This document shows, in pieces, positions 25,697 to 33,660 of a stretch of 64,000 nt of DNA (positions are counted from its first letter, which is position 1; every line of letters begins with the position of its first letter). Origin of the DNA: Desulfofustis sp964433645 (GTDB lineage: Bacteria; Desulfobacterota; Desulfobulbia; Desulfobulbales; Desulfocapsaceae); NCBI GenBank assembly GCA_964433645.1, contig CAYSSK010000001.1, forward strand, positions 1-64,000. Reading direction: 5' to 3'. The notes beneath the pieces were generated by a model, which saw only the letters and a program-made list of their open reading frames with translations, was not told the origin of the DNA and made no database searches. Made by a program: the position numbers and the translations under genes.

Positions 25697-26105
25697 ACCG
25701 CCCTCCGGAACAAGAACGGGGCATGTTGGCACAGGGGCGACTCTGCTTTCTTGTCGATCCGCCCTCTCCCCCTTCTGCTCAATGGTCGCAGTCGCCCGTG
25801 CCCCGTTGTCCGCATCATCGGTAAAGCCTGCCCTCCCGACAGCAACGGGCGCCACTCAGCGCAGGATACGCGTTCGCATCTTCCGCCGAGACGGCGCCCC
25901 GCAGTATGGCGCCCAGAACCGCACAAGCCTGGATGGTTCTTTGCTTTAAGCGGTTTGCCCAACAGGAGCTTGCCTTTCCTCACCACCCAGGTTCCCTCTC
26001 ACCACCCCACCGCTTGCAGCACCGACCCTCTCGCTTGACGAGAATACCGCGGCGGACCGTGCAAAAAAGAGAGGCAGATGCAGAAAAATTTCTTATAGTG
26101 TGCAT
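25697..26105. other. Intergenic region before the sigma-54 regulator
   Basis: About 400 bases with no gene and no clear sigma-54 or sigma-70 promoter. Composition returns to GC-rich. Confidence 0.4.
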
Positions 26106-27488
26106 ATGAACAAGAAACCTGGCGCTGCTTCAATCGAATGCACCGACATCATCCTGGAGTCTATCTCCGATGGCGTCTTTACCGTCGACCTTCACTGGCG
26201 AATCACGTCATTCAACCGAGCTGCCGAGGAAATTACCGGCATCCCGCGCGAAGAAGCACTCGGCCGGTATTGCTGGGAAGTCTTCCGCTCCAATATGTGT
26301 GAGGGTGATTGCGCCCTCAGGCGTACCATGGAGGTCGGAAAATCCTTTGTCAGCTCATCGACCTCGATTATCACCGGCGACAAGAAGCAGATACCGATCA
26401 CCGTCAGCACATCACTGCTCAAGGACGAACATGGCGATATTCTCGGCGGAGTCGAAGTTTTCCGTGATGTCAGCCTGGTCGAGGAGCTTCGCCGCGATTT
26501 GAAAAGCTCTTTTCTGTTCAGTGATATGGTCAGCTGCTCGAGCGTTATGCAGGATCTGTTCGGCATTCTCGACCAGATCGCCCAAAGCGACAGCACGGTG
26601 CTGATCGAAGGGGAAACCGGTACCGGCAAGGAGTTGCTGGCTCGGGCCATTCACAACCTGTCGCGTCGCAAAGACCAGCCGTTTCTTGCCCTGAATTGCG
26701 GAGCGCTGCCCGATAATCTGCTCGAGTCAGAGCTGTTCGGTTACAAGGCCGGCGCCTTTACCGACGCCCGCCACGACCGCCAGGGATTGTTCAGCGCCGC
26801 GGAACAAGGCACCATCCTGCTCGACGAAATCGGCGACACCAGTAGCGCCTTCCAGGTCAGGCTCCTGCGGGTTCTCGAAGAACGTGCCTTCCAGCCGCTT
26901 GGCAGCACCGTTCCGGTCAAGACCAATATCCGCCTCATTGCCGCCACCAACCACGACCTGTACCAACTTGTCGAAGAAAATCGGTTCCGCCGTGATCTGT
27001 TTTACCGTATCAACATCATCGCGCTCAGACTACCGCCGCTGCGCGAGCGAATGGAAGATGTGCCGCTGCTCGTCGAGCGCTTCATCGCCAAACTGAATCG
27101 CCGCAAAAACAAACTGATCAGCGGCGTCGACGACCAGGCCATGCACCTCTTGCTCACCCACGACTATCCGGGCAATATCAGAGAGCTGGAAAATATCATC
27201 GAACACGCCTTCGTTCTCTGTCCGGAGGGACTGATCACCGCCAAGCACCTGCCTGCTTTTCTCAGCCTGCACTCCTCCCATCCGTCCGAATCGGCGAAGA
27301 TCGACGTCGTTGTCGCATCGTCTGAACGTGATGCCATTGTCAGAGCCCTGCGCGACAACAAGAATAATCGCACTGCCGCAGCCGCCCAATTGGGCATGCA
27401 CAAAAGCACGCTGTTCCGGAAAATCAGCAAACTCGGTATCGACCTGCCTCGTCAGGACGGTCGCTCGTCTCATGATCGCCCACGATAG
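26106..27488 (+). CDS. PAS-containing sigma-54-dependent activator (Fis-type HTH)
   Basis: 460 residues. A PAS domain (about 12-120, holding the pair CEGDC) is followed by the AAA+ module: Walker A GETGTGKE at 169-176, the sigma-54 contact loop reading GAFTDA at 216-221 in place of GAFTGA, Walker B with ILLDEIGD, and an arginine finger segment. The C-terminal Fis helix-turn-helix (NRTAAAAQLGMHKSTLFRKI) ends the chain. The Cys pair in PAS suggests redox or Fe-S sensing. It lies directly upstream of the NifX/ATPase operon, the same arrangement as the activator in ORP clusters of Desulfovibrio, so it likely drives that operon. Confidence 0.92.
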   Translation: MNKKPGAASIECTDIILESISDGVFTVDLHWRITSFNRAAEEITGIPREEALGRYCWEVFRSNMCEGDCALRRTMEVGKSFVSSSTSIITGDKKQIPITVSTSLLKDEHGDILGGVEVFRDVSLVEELRRDLKSSFLFSDMVSCSSVMQDLFGILDQIAQSDSTVLIEGETGTGKELLARAIHNLSRRKDQPFLALNCGALPDNLLESELFGYKAGAFTDARHDRQGLFSAAEQGTILLDEIGDTSSAFQVRLLRVLEERAFQPLGSTVPVKTNIRLIAATNHDLYQLVEENRFRRDLFYRINIIALRLPPLRERMEDVPLLVERFIAKLNRRKNKLISGVDDQAMHLLLTHDYPGNIRELENIIEHAFVLCPEGLITAKHLPAFLSLHSSHPSESAKIDVVVASSERDAIVRALRDNKNNRTAAAAQLGMHKSTLFRKISKLGIDLPRQDGRSSHDRPR

Positions 27489-27513
27489 TCGCATCGAAGC
27501 GACTATCGTGGGC
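27478..27513 (+). terminator. Strong hairpin at the end of the sigma-54 regulator gene
   Basis: The arms GCCCACGATAGTCGC and GCGACTATCGTGGGC are a perfect 15-bp match around a six-base loop. The 5' arm spans the stop codon. There is no T-run, so it may act as a transcript-end stabiliser or Rho-assisted barrier separating the regulator from the operon it controls. Confidence 0.6.
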
Positions 27514-27633
27514 GCATAGGGGCGCATATCTGCGACCATCCCCCTTTCAAAACTGCTCGCCCAGCCTTCATGAGATCCGGCAACACTTCAGCATTACATA
27601 TATTATTTAATTACAAAGCATGGGCAAGGAATC

Positions 27634-27649
27634 TGGCCCGACTTTTGTA
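27634..27649 (+). promoter_or_regulatory. Candidate sigma-54 (-24/-12) promoter of the ORP-like operon
   Basis: TGGCCCGACTTTTGTA matches the YTGGCACG-N4-TTGCW pattern, with GG and the final G spaced correctly but GT in place of the GC at -12. It lies 45 bases ahead of the first NifX-like gene and downstream of the sigma-54 activator gene, which supports the reading. Confidence 0.45.
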
Positions 27650-27693
27650 TAGCAAGAAAGTGGCCTGCACCATTGATCCGGGAGACGAGCCGT

Positions 27694-28095
27694 ATGAAAA
27701 TTGCCATGACCGTGTGGGGAAATCGAGTATCACCGGTTTTTGATTCGGCGCAAACCATCATGCTGGCCGAAATCCAAGACCGGGCGGTAATGTGGGAACA
27801 GCGAGAGTTCATCGCCGGACAGATTCCCACTCGTTTGGCGCGCATGCTGGTAGACCGGGAAATCGACACGTTGATCTGCGGGGCGATTTCCGAACAACCA
27901 GCCAGGATTATCGAAGCAGCCGGCATCACACTCGTTTCCTTTGTTTCCGGAAATGCCGCCAAGCTGCTTGAGGCCTGTGCCACCGGAACCCTGAGCGACG
28001 AGTTTAAAATGCCCGGCTGTCGGCCGGCCTGCTGCCGGCACACCACCGGCCTCCATGGTCAGGCCACCCGGTTTAAACGCAGCGAAGAGAGATAA
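27694..28095 (+). CDS. NifX/NifB-type metal-cluster-binding protein (ORP-like 1)
   Basis: 133 residues of the dinitrogenase iron-molybdenum cofactor-binding fold: MKIAMTVWGNRVSPVFDSA at the start, DTLICGAI and GITLVSFVSG later. It ends in a Cys-rich tail (PGCRPACCRH) that could bind metal. I start it at the ATG at 27694 because the family begins MKIA. In Desulfovibrio, related proteins (orange proteins) bind a Mo-Cu-S cluster. First gene of the operon. Confidence 0.85.
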   Translation: MKIAMTVWGNRVSPVFDSAQTIMLAEIQDRAVMWEQREFIAGQIPTRLARMLVDREIDTLICGAISEQPARIIEAAGITLVSFVSGNAAKLLEACATGTLSDEFKMPGCRPACCRHTTGLHGQATRFKRSEER

Positions 28096-28160
28096 TCACC
28101 CAGGAAGTCATCCCGGCGATTTTTGACCGAGACGTAACCACTATTATCGTGAGGTTTGCA

Positions 28161-28577
28161 GTGACGACAAAACCATTGAAAATCCTGCTGGCGGCCGGCG
28201 ATCCGGCGCACCTGCAGAACCTATCCGGGGCGCTGCACAACCATCAAGCAATTACCGTCGGCAGCGCTTCGACACCGCACCAGGTGCTCACCGCGATAAA
28301 GGACGGCGCCGTCGACGTGCTGGTTGTCGATGAAACGCTGGCGGAAACCAGCGGGCTGCAGTTCGTCCGAGAGGTTGTCAGCGCTTATCCGCTCATCAAT
28401 TGCGCCCTGGTTTCAGCGCTTCCGCCCGATGAGTTTCACGAGGCGACGGAAGGGCTTGGCGTTTTCATGCAGGTGCCGCCCCGGCCGGGACCAGAAACGG
28501 CGGCGGAGATGATCGGCATGCTCGACAGGATCTACGGACTGCTGGCGGCAACAGACCCGGACCGGAGGCGATCATGA
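28161..28577 (+). CDS. Response-regulator-receiver-like protein
   Basis: 138 residues from the GTG at 28161, preceded by GAGG six bases upstream; a GTG at 28149 is an alternative. The REC-like fold is visible: KILLAAGDPAHLQN, Asp in VLVVDETLAE, Ser in CALVSALPP. The first-strand acidic pair is reduced to one Asp and the conserved Lys is absent, so phosphorylation is doubtful. It overlaps the start of the first Fe-S ATPase, so it belongs to the operon. Confidence 0.7.
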   Translation: MTTKPLKILLAAGDPAHLQNLSGALHNHQAITVGSASTPHQVLTAIKDGAVDVLVVDETLAETSGLQFVREVVSAYPLINCALVSALPPDEFHEATEGLGVFMQVPPRPGPETAAEMIGMLDRIYGLLAATDPDRRRS

Positions 28578-29428
28578 TTATCAGCGTAGCCAGCGGCAAA
28601 GGAGGGACCGGGAAAACGACCGTTTCCACCAACCTGGCAGTCAGTCTCGAACGTGAAGTCAAACTCTTCGATTGCGATGTCGAAGAACCAAACGCGCACC
28701 TTTTCCTCAATCCTGAATTTGACCGGAGCATCCCGGTCTTCACCTTCGTGCCGAAAATCGATGCGGGCCGCTGCACCGGTTGCGGCAAGTGTGCGGAAAT
28801 CTGCCGTTTCAATGCACTGGCGGTCCTCGGCGAAAAAGTTCTGGTATTTCCGGAATTGTGCCACAGCTGCGAAGGCTGCCGCGATATCTGCCCGGAGGAT
28901 GCGGTCGGGGAAGCGAGAAGGGAGCTGGGAGTCATCGACATCGGCCGCCGCAACACCATCTTTTTCGTCCAAGGCTGCCTGCGTATCGGCGAAGCCATGA
29001 GCCCCCCGTTGATTCGGCACGTTCGCGGCCATGCCAAGCCGGAGGATCTGGTCATCATCGACGCCCCCCCGGGCACCTCCTGCCCGGCCATCAACGCGAT
29101 GAAAGGCGCCGACTTTGTTCTGATGGTAACCGAACCGACGCCATTCGGCCTGCACGACCTGAAACTCGCCGTCGAAGCGGTAAAGGTTCTCGATATCCCC
29201 TGCGGACTGGTGGTCAATCGTTCTGATATCGGCGACCGGAAGCTCTGGGACTACGCCGAGCAGGAAAACCTGCCGATCCTGCTGGAAATCCCCTTCGATC
29301 GGCGCATTGCCGAGGTGTATTCGCGCGGCCGGCTGCTGGTCGAAGAAATCCCCTCCTGGCGACCGGTCTTTGCGCGCCTCTACGATGCAGTTGTCGACCT
29401 TATTGAAACCAGACGGAGCATCCAATGA
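28574..29428 (+). CDS. MinD/Mrp-type ATPase with two [4Fe-4S] motifs (1)
   Basis: 284 residues. The deviant Walker A ASGKGGTGKTT lies at 7-17. A ferredoxin-like insert carries C67-x2-C70-x2-C73-x3-C77 and C96-x2-C99-x2-C102-x3-C106, enough for two [4Fe-4S] clusters. Walker A', IIDAPPGTSCPA, and the switch EPTPFGLHD follow. Such Fe-S MinD ATPases work in pairs in ORP clusters and are thought to carry or insert metal clusters. It overlaps both neighbours by ATGA. Confidence 0.9.
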   Translation: MIISVASGKGGTGKTTVSTNLAVSLEREVKLFDCDVEEPNAHLFLNPEFDRSIPVFTFVPKIDAGRCTGCGKCAEICRFNALAVLGEKVLVFPELCHSCEGCRDICPEDAVGEARRELGVIDIGRRNTIFFVQGCLRIGEAMSPPLIRHVRGHAKPEDLVIIDAPPGTSCPAINAMKGADFVLMVTEPTPFGLHDLKLAVEAVKVLDIPCGLVVNRSDIGDRKLWDYAEQENLPILLEIPFDRRIAEVYSRGRLLVEEIPSWRPVFARLYDAVVDLIETRRSIQ

Positions 29429-30336
29429 AAGAACTCGTCATCATCAGCGGCAAGGGCGGCACCGGCAAAACCAGCCTGACGGCGGCATTTGCCGCCTTGT
29501 CGAGCAATCATGTGTTGTGCGATGCCGATGTCGACGCCGCCGACCTGCACCTGCTGCTGGCCCCGGAGATTAAACAGCAAACCGATTTTATCGGCGGGTC
29601 CATCGCCAGTATCCGGCCGGCGGATTGCACCCGGTGCGGCATCTGTCTTGAACACTGCCGCTTTTCGGCAATCTCCGATGATTTTGTCATCAACCCGATC
29701 GATTGCGAAGGGTGCGGCCTCTGCGTCAGCTTCTGCCCGGAGCAGGCCGTCGACTTTCCCCCGCAGAAATGCGGTGAGTGGTATATCTCCGACACCCGTT
29801 TCGGTCCGATGGTTCACGCCCGCCTCGGCATCGCCGAAGAAAATTCCGGCAAGCTGGTCAGCCTGATCCGCAAACAGGCACGAGACATCGCCGAGCAGAA
29901 CGGCCACGAGTTGATCATTACCGACGGTCCCCCCGGTATCGGCTGTCCGGTCATTGCCTCGATCACCGGTGCCACCGCGGTGCTGGTCATTGTTGAACCA
30001 TCGGTCTCGGGCCTCCACGACATGCAACGGGTGGCCGATTTGGCACGCCACTTCCGGATCCCGGTCCTGATCTGCATCAACAAGTTCGACCTCAATCCGG
30101 ACATGACCGACACTATTGAAACGAAAGCGGGGCAGGCCGGACTTCAGATCGTCGGCCGAATTCCGTTCAATCCGGCATTCACGAAGGCCATGGTCGACGG
30201 CATCACCCTGACCGAATATCGGCAGGCCGACCCCGACCTGCTGGCACTGGTCGGCTCAATCTGGCAGACCATCAGTCAATCAGAGGCGCTTCAGAAAAAA
30301 CAGGCGGATCCTATTCTGCCGATTATCAACAGGTAA
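29425..30336 (+). CDS. MinD/Mrp-type ATPase with two [4Fe-4S] motifs (2)
   Basis: A 303-residue paralogue of the preceding ATPase: Walker A ISGKGGTGKTS (7-17), cysteines C68-x2-C71-x2-C74-x3-C78 and C94-x2-C97-x2-C100-x3-C104, then ITDGPPGIGCPV and EPSVSGLHD. The pair probably forms a heterodimer that handles Fe-S or heterometal clusters for the NifX-like proteins encoded on either side. Start and stop are tightly packed in the operon. Confidence 0.9.
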   Translation: MKELVIISGKGGTGKTSLTAAFAALSSNHVLCDADVDAADLHLLLAPEIKQQTDFIGGSIASIRPADCTRCGICLEHCRFSAISDDFVINPIDCEGCGLCVSFCPEQAVDFPPQKCGEWYISDTRFGPMVHARLGIAEENSGKLVSLIRKQARDIAEQNGHELIITDGPPGIGCPVIASITGATAVLVIVEPSVSGLHDMQRVADLARHFRIPVLICINKFDLNPDMTDTIETKAGQAGLQIVGRIPFNPAFTKAMVDGITLTEYRQADPDLLALVGSIWQTISQSEALQKKQADPILPIINR

Positions 30337-30347
30337 GGAGAAAAACC

Positions 30348-30734
30348 ATGGCAAAATTACGTATTGCAATCCCCTCGCTGGGAGCAGGAGGACTTGACGG
30401 TCAGCGAGCCGGCCATTTCGGGCACTGTGATGTCTTCACCTGTGTCGATGCACAGGATGGAGAGATTGTCGGAGTGACCACCATCCAGAACCGTGAGCAC
30501 GTCCAGGGCGGGTGCATGGTTCCGGTCAACCTGCTCGCCGAGCATCAGGTCAACGCGCTGATCGTCGGCGGTATCGGCATGCGCCCCCTGATGGGCTTCC
30601 GGCAGGTCGGTATAGATGTCTACCACGATGCGGAACGGATCGATATCCGGCCGGTCGTCGAAGATCTGTTGGCCGGCAAGCTGCCGATGATCTCCGATGA
30701 TCAGGTCTGTGGCGGTGGCGGCGGCCGCGTCTGA
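30348..30734 (+). CDS. NifX/NifB-type metal-cluster-binding protein (ORP-like 2)
   Basis: 128 residues with RIAIPSL, RAGHFGHCDVFTCVDAQDGE, the GGCMVPVNLL strand-helix and a Gly-rich CGGGGG tail. It has an AAGGAG ribosome binding site. The His in HFGHC is a typical cofactor-contact position in this family. Second of three NifX-like proteins in the operon, suggesting cluster shuttling between several carriers. Confidence 0.88.
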   Translation: MAKLRIAIPSLGAGGLDGQRAGHFGHCDVFTCVDAQDGEIVGVTTIQNREHVQGGCMVPVNLLAEHQVNALIVGGIGMRPLMGFRQVGIDVYHDAERIDIRPVVEDLLAGKLPMISDDQVCGGGGGRV

Positions 30735-30759
30735 TAATGTTTGAGCGGAGGACCAAGCA

Positions 30760-31119
30760 ATGAAGATAGCTGTTACATCACAGGGAAAAGGACTGGATAG
30801 CCAGGTCGATCCCCGCTTCGGCAGGGCGGCTTACATCCTGATTGTCGATACCGACACCATGGATTTCGAACCACTCGACAACAGCGGCAACGCCGGCGCC
30901 TTCAAAGGAGCAGGCATCCAAGCAGCCACGATGGTGCATGACAAAGGAGCCGAGGTAGTAATGACCGGGTATTGCGGCCCCAAAGCGTTCGCCACCCTGC
31001 AGGCTGCCAATATCAAGGTGGTCAGTGATACGACGGGAACGATCGCCGACGCGGTCGAGCAATTCAAAAGCGGCTCGGTGACCTATACAACCAGCGCCAA
31101 CGCCGATGCACACTGGTAA
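30760..31119 (+). CDS. NifX/NifB-type metal-cluster-binding protein (ORP-like 3)
   Basis: 119 residues: MKIAVTSQGKGLDSQVDPRF, AAYILIVDTDT, GAGIQAATMVHDKGAEVVMTG and YCGPKAFATL. This is the textbook short MTH1175-like form. The Cys in GYCGP is well placed for metal ligation. Same strand, 25 bases after the previous gene. Confidence 0.92.
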   Translation: MKIAVTSQGKGLDSQVDPRFGRAAYILIVDTDTMDFEPLDNSGNAGAFKGAGIQAATMVHDKGAEVVMTGYCGPKAFATLQAANIKVVSDTTGTIADAVEQFKSGSVTYTTSANADAHW

Positions 31120-31148
31120 GCAAACGCCGAGGACCAACGAGAAGATCT

Positions 31149-31631
31149 ATGGCATTATCTGACGACGAGTTTGAGGCCCTGGTTCAGCAATTGCAGCAGA
31201 ATTCCTTTGCCGATGCCAGGGACGCCTACGGTGACAAAGGCTTTGATCGATGGCGCAATCCTCGATACCATGAGCCGATAGCCGAGCCCGACGGCTCTTC
31301 CTTCCTGCAGGGCAGTTGCGGGGATTCCATCGGAATATCTCTGAGCTTTCGCGACAACCGGGTGGAGCAGGCGTCCTATCGAACCGACGGTTGCGCATCC
31401 AGTGCGTTGTCCGGCTCGTTCACCGCCGAACTTGCTATCGGCAAAACCCCGTCGGAGTTGTTTGAACTGACCGCCGCCGACGTGCTCGAGGCCATCGGCC
31501 GCTTCCCCCGGGAAGACCGGCACTGCGCCACGCTGGCCATCAAGGCGTTGCAGCAGGCGGCGAAAGAGTATCAGCGTCGCCGGAAAGTACCGGCAGACGA
31601 CAAACCGCCCCTCCCCCGTACCGAGCAGTGA
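31149..31631 (+). CDS. IscU/NifU-N-type Fe-S cluster scaffold
   Basis: 160 residues. The three scaffold cysteines are Cys57 in GSCGDS, Cys82 in TDGCASS, and Cys126 in DRHCATLA, the arrangement on which [2Fe-2S] clusters are built. Being last in the operon, it most likely supplies clusters to the Fe-S ATPases or NifX-like carriers. No cysteine desulfurase gene is adjacent. Confidence 0.88.
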   Translation: MALSDDEFEALVQQLQQNSFADARDAYGDKGFDRWRNPRYHEPIAEPDGSSFLQGSCGDSIGISLSFRDNRVEQASYRTDGCASSALSGSFTAELAIGKTPSELFELTAADVLEAIGRFPREDRHCATLAIKALQQAAKEYQRRRKVPADDKPPLPRTEQ

Positions 31632-31636
31632 CCGTG

Positions 31637-31678
31637 CGGTTACCGTTCATCGGCAGCACCAGCGGTGAACGGTAACCG
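31637..31678. terminator. Bidirectional hairpin between the ORP-like operon and moeA2
   Basis: CGGTTACCGTTCA (31637-31649) pairs perfectly with TGAACGGTAACCG (31666-31678). It begins 6 bases after the IscU-like stop codon and overlaps the last codons of the convergent moeA-like gene, so it can stop transcription from both sides. No T-run. Confidence 0.65.
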
Positions 31679-32888
31679 TCCTCCCCTGACAAAACGGACC
31701 GGACCCGGGCTCAAGCAACAACGTGCAATCGGCCGCTTCCAGCGGTTCCGTCAGGCGGACGAAGACACCGCCGTCACGGTAGAGCAGCTTTCCTTCCTGC
31801 AAAGACAACATCTCGTTATTTCGAAGCGGCAGATCATTTTCGAGGCAGGCCCGAAGGTCTTCATGACGAATCCTTGCCAATCCTTTCATCTTGCGCAAAA
31901 CCGGCACGACCAGCTCGCCAAACACCAATGGTACCGCGGACGGCGGACCGGGCAGACCGACGTATAAACTCCGGCCGATGCTGCCGATCAGGACGGAATG
32001 CCCCGGACGCATCGCCAGTCGCCGGCACAGCGGCCTGCCGCCGATTTCATCGAGCGCCCGGGCAAAGACATCGTATGCACCCGGACCAACCCCACCGGTA
32101 CTGACAATGAGATCGACGCCACCTCCGGCGATCTGCAGCAGGAGTTTGCCAATCCGGTCGACGTCGTCGGGAACGATACCGAAATCAAGGGGCAATGCAC
32201 CGTGGCCGCCGATCAGGGAGTGCAACAGATAACGATTGGCCGAGACCTTCTGCCCCGGCGCCAACGATGCGTCGATCGAAACGAGTTCACTGCCGCTGCA
32301 CAGACAGCCGACCACCGGTCGGCGACAGACGGTGATCCGGTCGTTGCCGGTTACCGCCAGCCAAGCCAATTGCTGGGGGCCAATCGTCTCCCCGGCCGCC
32401 ACTACCGTTTGCCCTTCAGCGATTCTGCTCCCGGACCGCTGAATGAAACGCTGCTCCCGCGCCAACGCTCCAGCAGGCACTTCAACGTCATCGCCGAGGA
32501 GCCGGCAATCCTCCTGGGCAACGATCCGAACCGTGCCGTCAGGCACCAGAGCGCCGGTCATGATCCGCCAGGCCGTGTCGACACCAACCGCCAGCCGGTC
32601 GGTCCGACCGGCCGGTATCTCCCCCTGAACGCGAAATATCGCCCCCCTGGCATCGGCCGAGGCAGACGGGCCGAGGGCAAAGCCGTCCCGGGTGGATTGA
32701 TCGTAGCCCGGTTCGGCATGCCTGGCCCTGATCGGCTCGGCGGTAACCCGCCCTTGAGCCTGATCGAGCACCACCGTTTCCCGCGCGACGACCGGTGTTC
32801 GGGCAAGAAGGCGGGACAGCGCCTGTTCGAGCGTTTGGACGACACCGCACGCCGGAACCATCATCGCATCGCCGCCCAGGTCAGCCAT
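31647..32888 (-). CDS. Second MoeA-like molybdopterin-binding protein
   Basis: 413 residues from the ATG at 32886-32888 with GGAGGAG upstream. MoeA architecture is kept, but signature motifs differ from the 17.3-kb copy: STRDGFAL in place of SAMDGFA, and VSTGGVGPGAYD in place of SGGVSVGxxD. So it is likely specialised, for example for tungsten or for a particular enzyme. It is convergent with the ORP-like operon, whose NifX proteins may also handle molybdenum. Confidence 0.85.
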   Translation of the reverse strand: MADLGGDAMMVPACGVVQTLEQALSRLLARTPVVARETVVLDQAQGRVTAEPIRARHAEPGYDQSTRDGFALGPSASADARGAIFRVQGEIPAGRTDRLAVGVDTAWRIMTGALVPDGTVRIVAQEDCRLLGDDVEVPAGALAREQRFIQRSGSRIAEGQTVVAAGETIGPQQLAWLAVTGNDRITVCRRPVVGCLCSGSELVSIDASLAPGQKVSANRYLLHSLIGGHGALPLDFGIVPDDVDRIGKLLLQIAGGGVDLIVSTGGVGPGAYDVFARALDEIGGRPLCRRLAMRPGHSVLIGSIGRSLYVGLPGPPSAVPLVFGELVVPVLRKMKGLARIRHEDLRACLENDLPLRNNEMLSLQEGKLLYRDGGVFVRLTEPLEAADCTLLLEPGSGPFCQGRTVTVHRWCCR

Positions 32889-33008
32889 GGGACTCCTCCA
32901 ATCGAGCACCATGATGACCGTTCGTTCTGCCCCCGCCGGTGATTAACCGTAGCCCGCGGCATGCCGTTGGCGGGAGTTGTGGAGCGGCTGCGCTATACCG
33001 GAAATTAT

Positions 33009-33036
33009 TTGACAGCATTTTATATCTGTGTTTAAT
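33009..33036 (+). promoter_or_regulatory. Strong sigma-70-type promoter of rpmH
   Basis: TTGACA (33009-33014), a 16-base spacer, and TTTAAT (33031-33036, five of six consensus). It is about 135 bases ahead of the rpmH start and no gene lies between. Confidence 0.7.
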
Positions 33037-33169
33037 ATGGTTGTTTTGTGATTTTGGACCTTGCCCTGACCGGCACCGTCAACTCGCCGCTCGTGTAGAG
33101 CGCCGGCCGGTTCTATCGGTGAGGAACTCGACAATCCCCCACTAACGAGACGAACAAGAGGTTCAGATA

Positions 33170-33307
33170 ATGAGTAAAAGAACATTTCAGCCGAGCAATA
33201 TCAAACGAAAACGGCGCCATGGTTTCAGAGAGCGGATGAGCACCAAAGCCGGTCGTGCGATCATCAACGCCCGTCGAGCTAAAGGGCGCAGACAACTGTC
33301 CGCCTGA
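33170..33307 (+). CDS. rpmH: 50S ribosomal protein L34
   Basis: 45 residues: MSKRTFQPSNIKRKRRHGFR with the RAIINARRAKGR segment and end LSA, a full match to L34. It is small, highly basic and sits in the classic rpmH-rnpA-yidD-yidC-jag-mnmE order usually found near the replication origin. dnaA is not upstream; a moeA-like gene is there. Confidence 0.98.
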   Translation: MSKRTFQPSNIKRKRRHGFRERMSTKAGRAIINARRAKGRRQLSA

Positions 33308-33312
33308 TATCG

Positions 33313-33657
33313 TTGCAACGCTTTGGTCTTCCGAAATATTGCCTGTTACGGAAGAACCGGGAATACGACGCAGTCTACAGGCAGGGAAAGCGGTTGTATT
33401 GCGATGATTTTGGCCTGATTTTTCTGGCCAACGGACGTGACTACAGCCGCATCGGCATCAGTGTCAGCAGAAAGTTGAAAGGAGCGGTTGTCAGGAATCG
33501 AATTAAACGAATATGCAAAGAGTCGTTTCGACTGAGTCGGGATATCTACCCCCGGCATGCCGATATCGTGATCACCGTACGACCCCATTTTTCGCTTAAT
33601 TCCCCAAGCCACATTGATCAGGCTGTGGTCCGCCTGCTCTCTGCCAAATCGGTGTAG
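33313..33657 (+). CDS. rnpA: Ribonuclease P protein component
   Basis: 114 residues, basic, starting with TTG at 33313, just after rpmH. The conserved RNR box is seen as VVRNRIKRICKESFR near residue 60, with IGISVSRKL before it. It binds the RNase P RNA to process tRNA 5' ends. Confidence 0.96.
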   Translation: MQRFGLPKYCLLRKNREYDAVYRQGKRLYCDDFGLIFLANGRDYSRIGISVSRKLKGAVVRNRIKRICKESFRLSRDIYPRHADIVITVRPHFSLNSPSHIDQAVVRLLSAKSV

Positions 33658-33660
33658 ACT

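Noticed and set aside
33170..33307. oriC/dnaA region next to rpmH
   Set aside because: The gene order is origin-like, but no dnaA and no cluster of DnaA boxes was seen between 32.9 and 33.2 kb.
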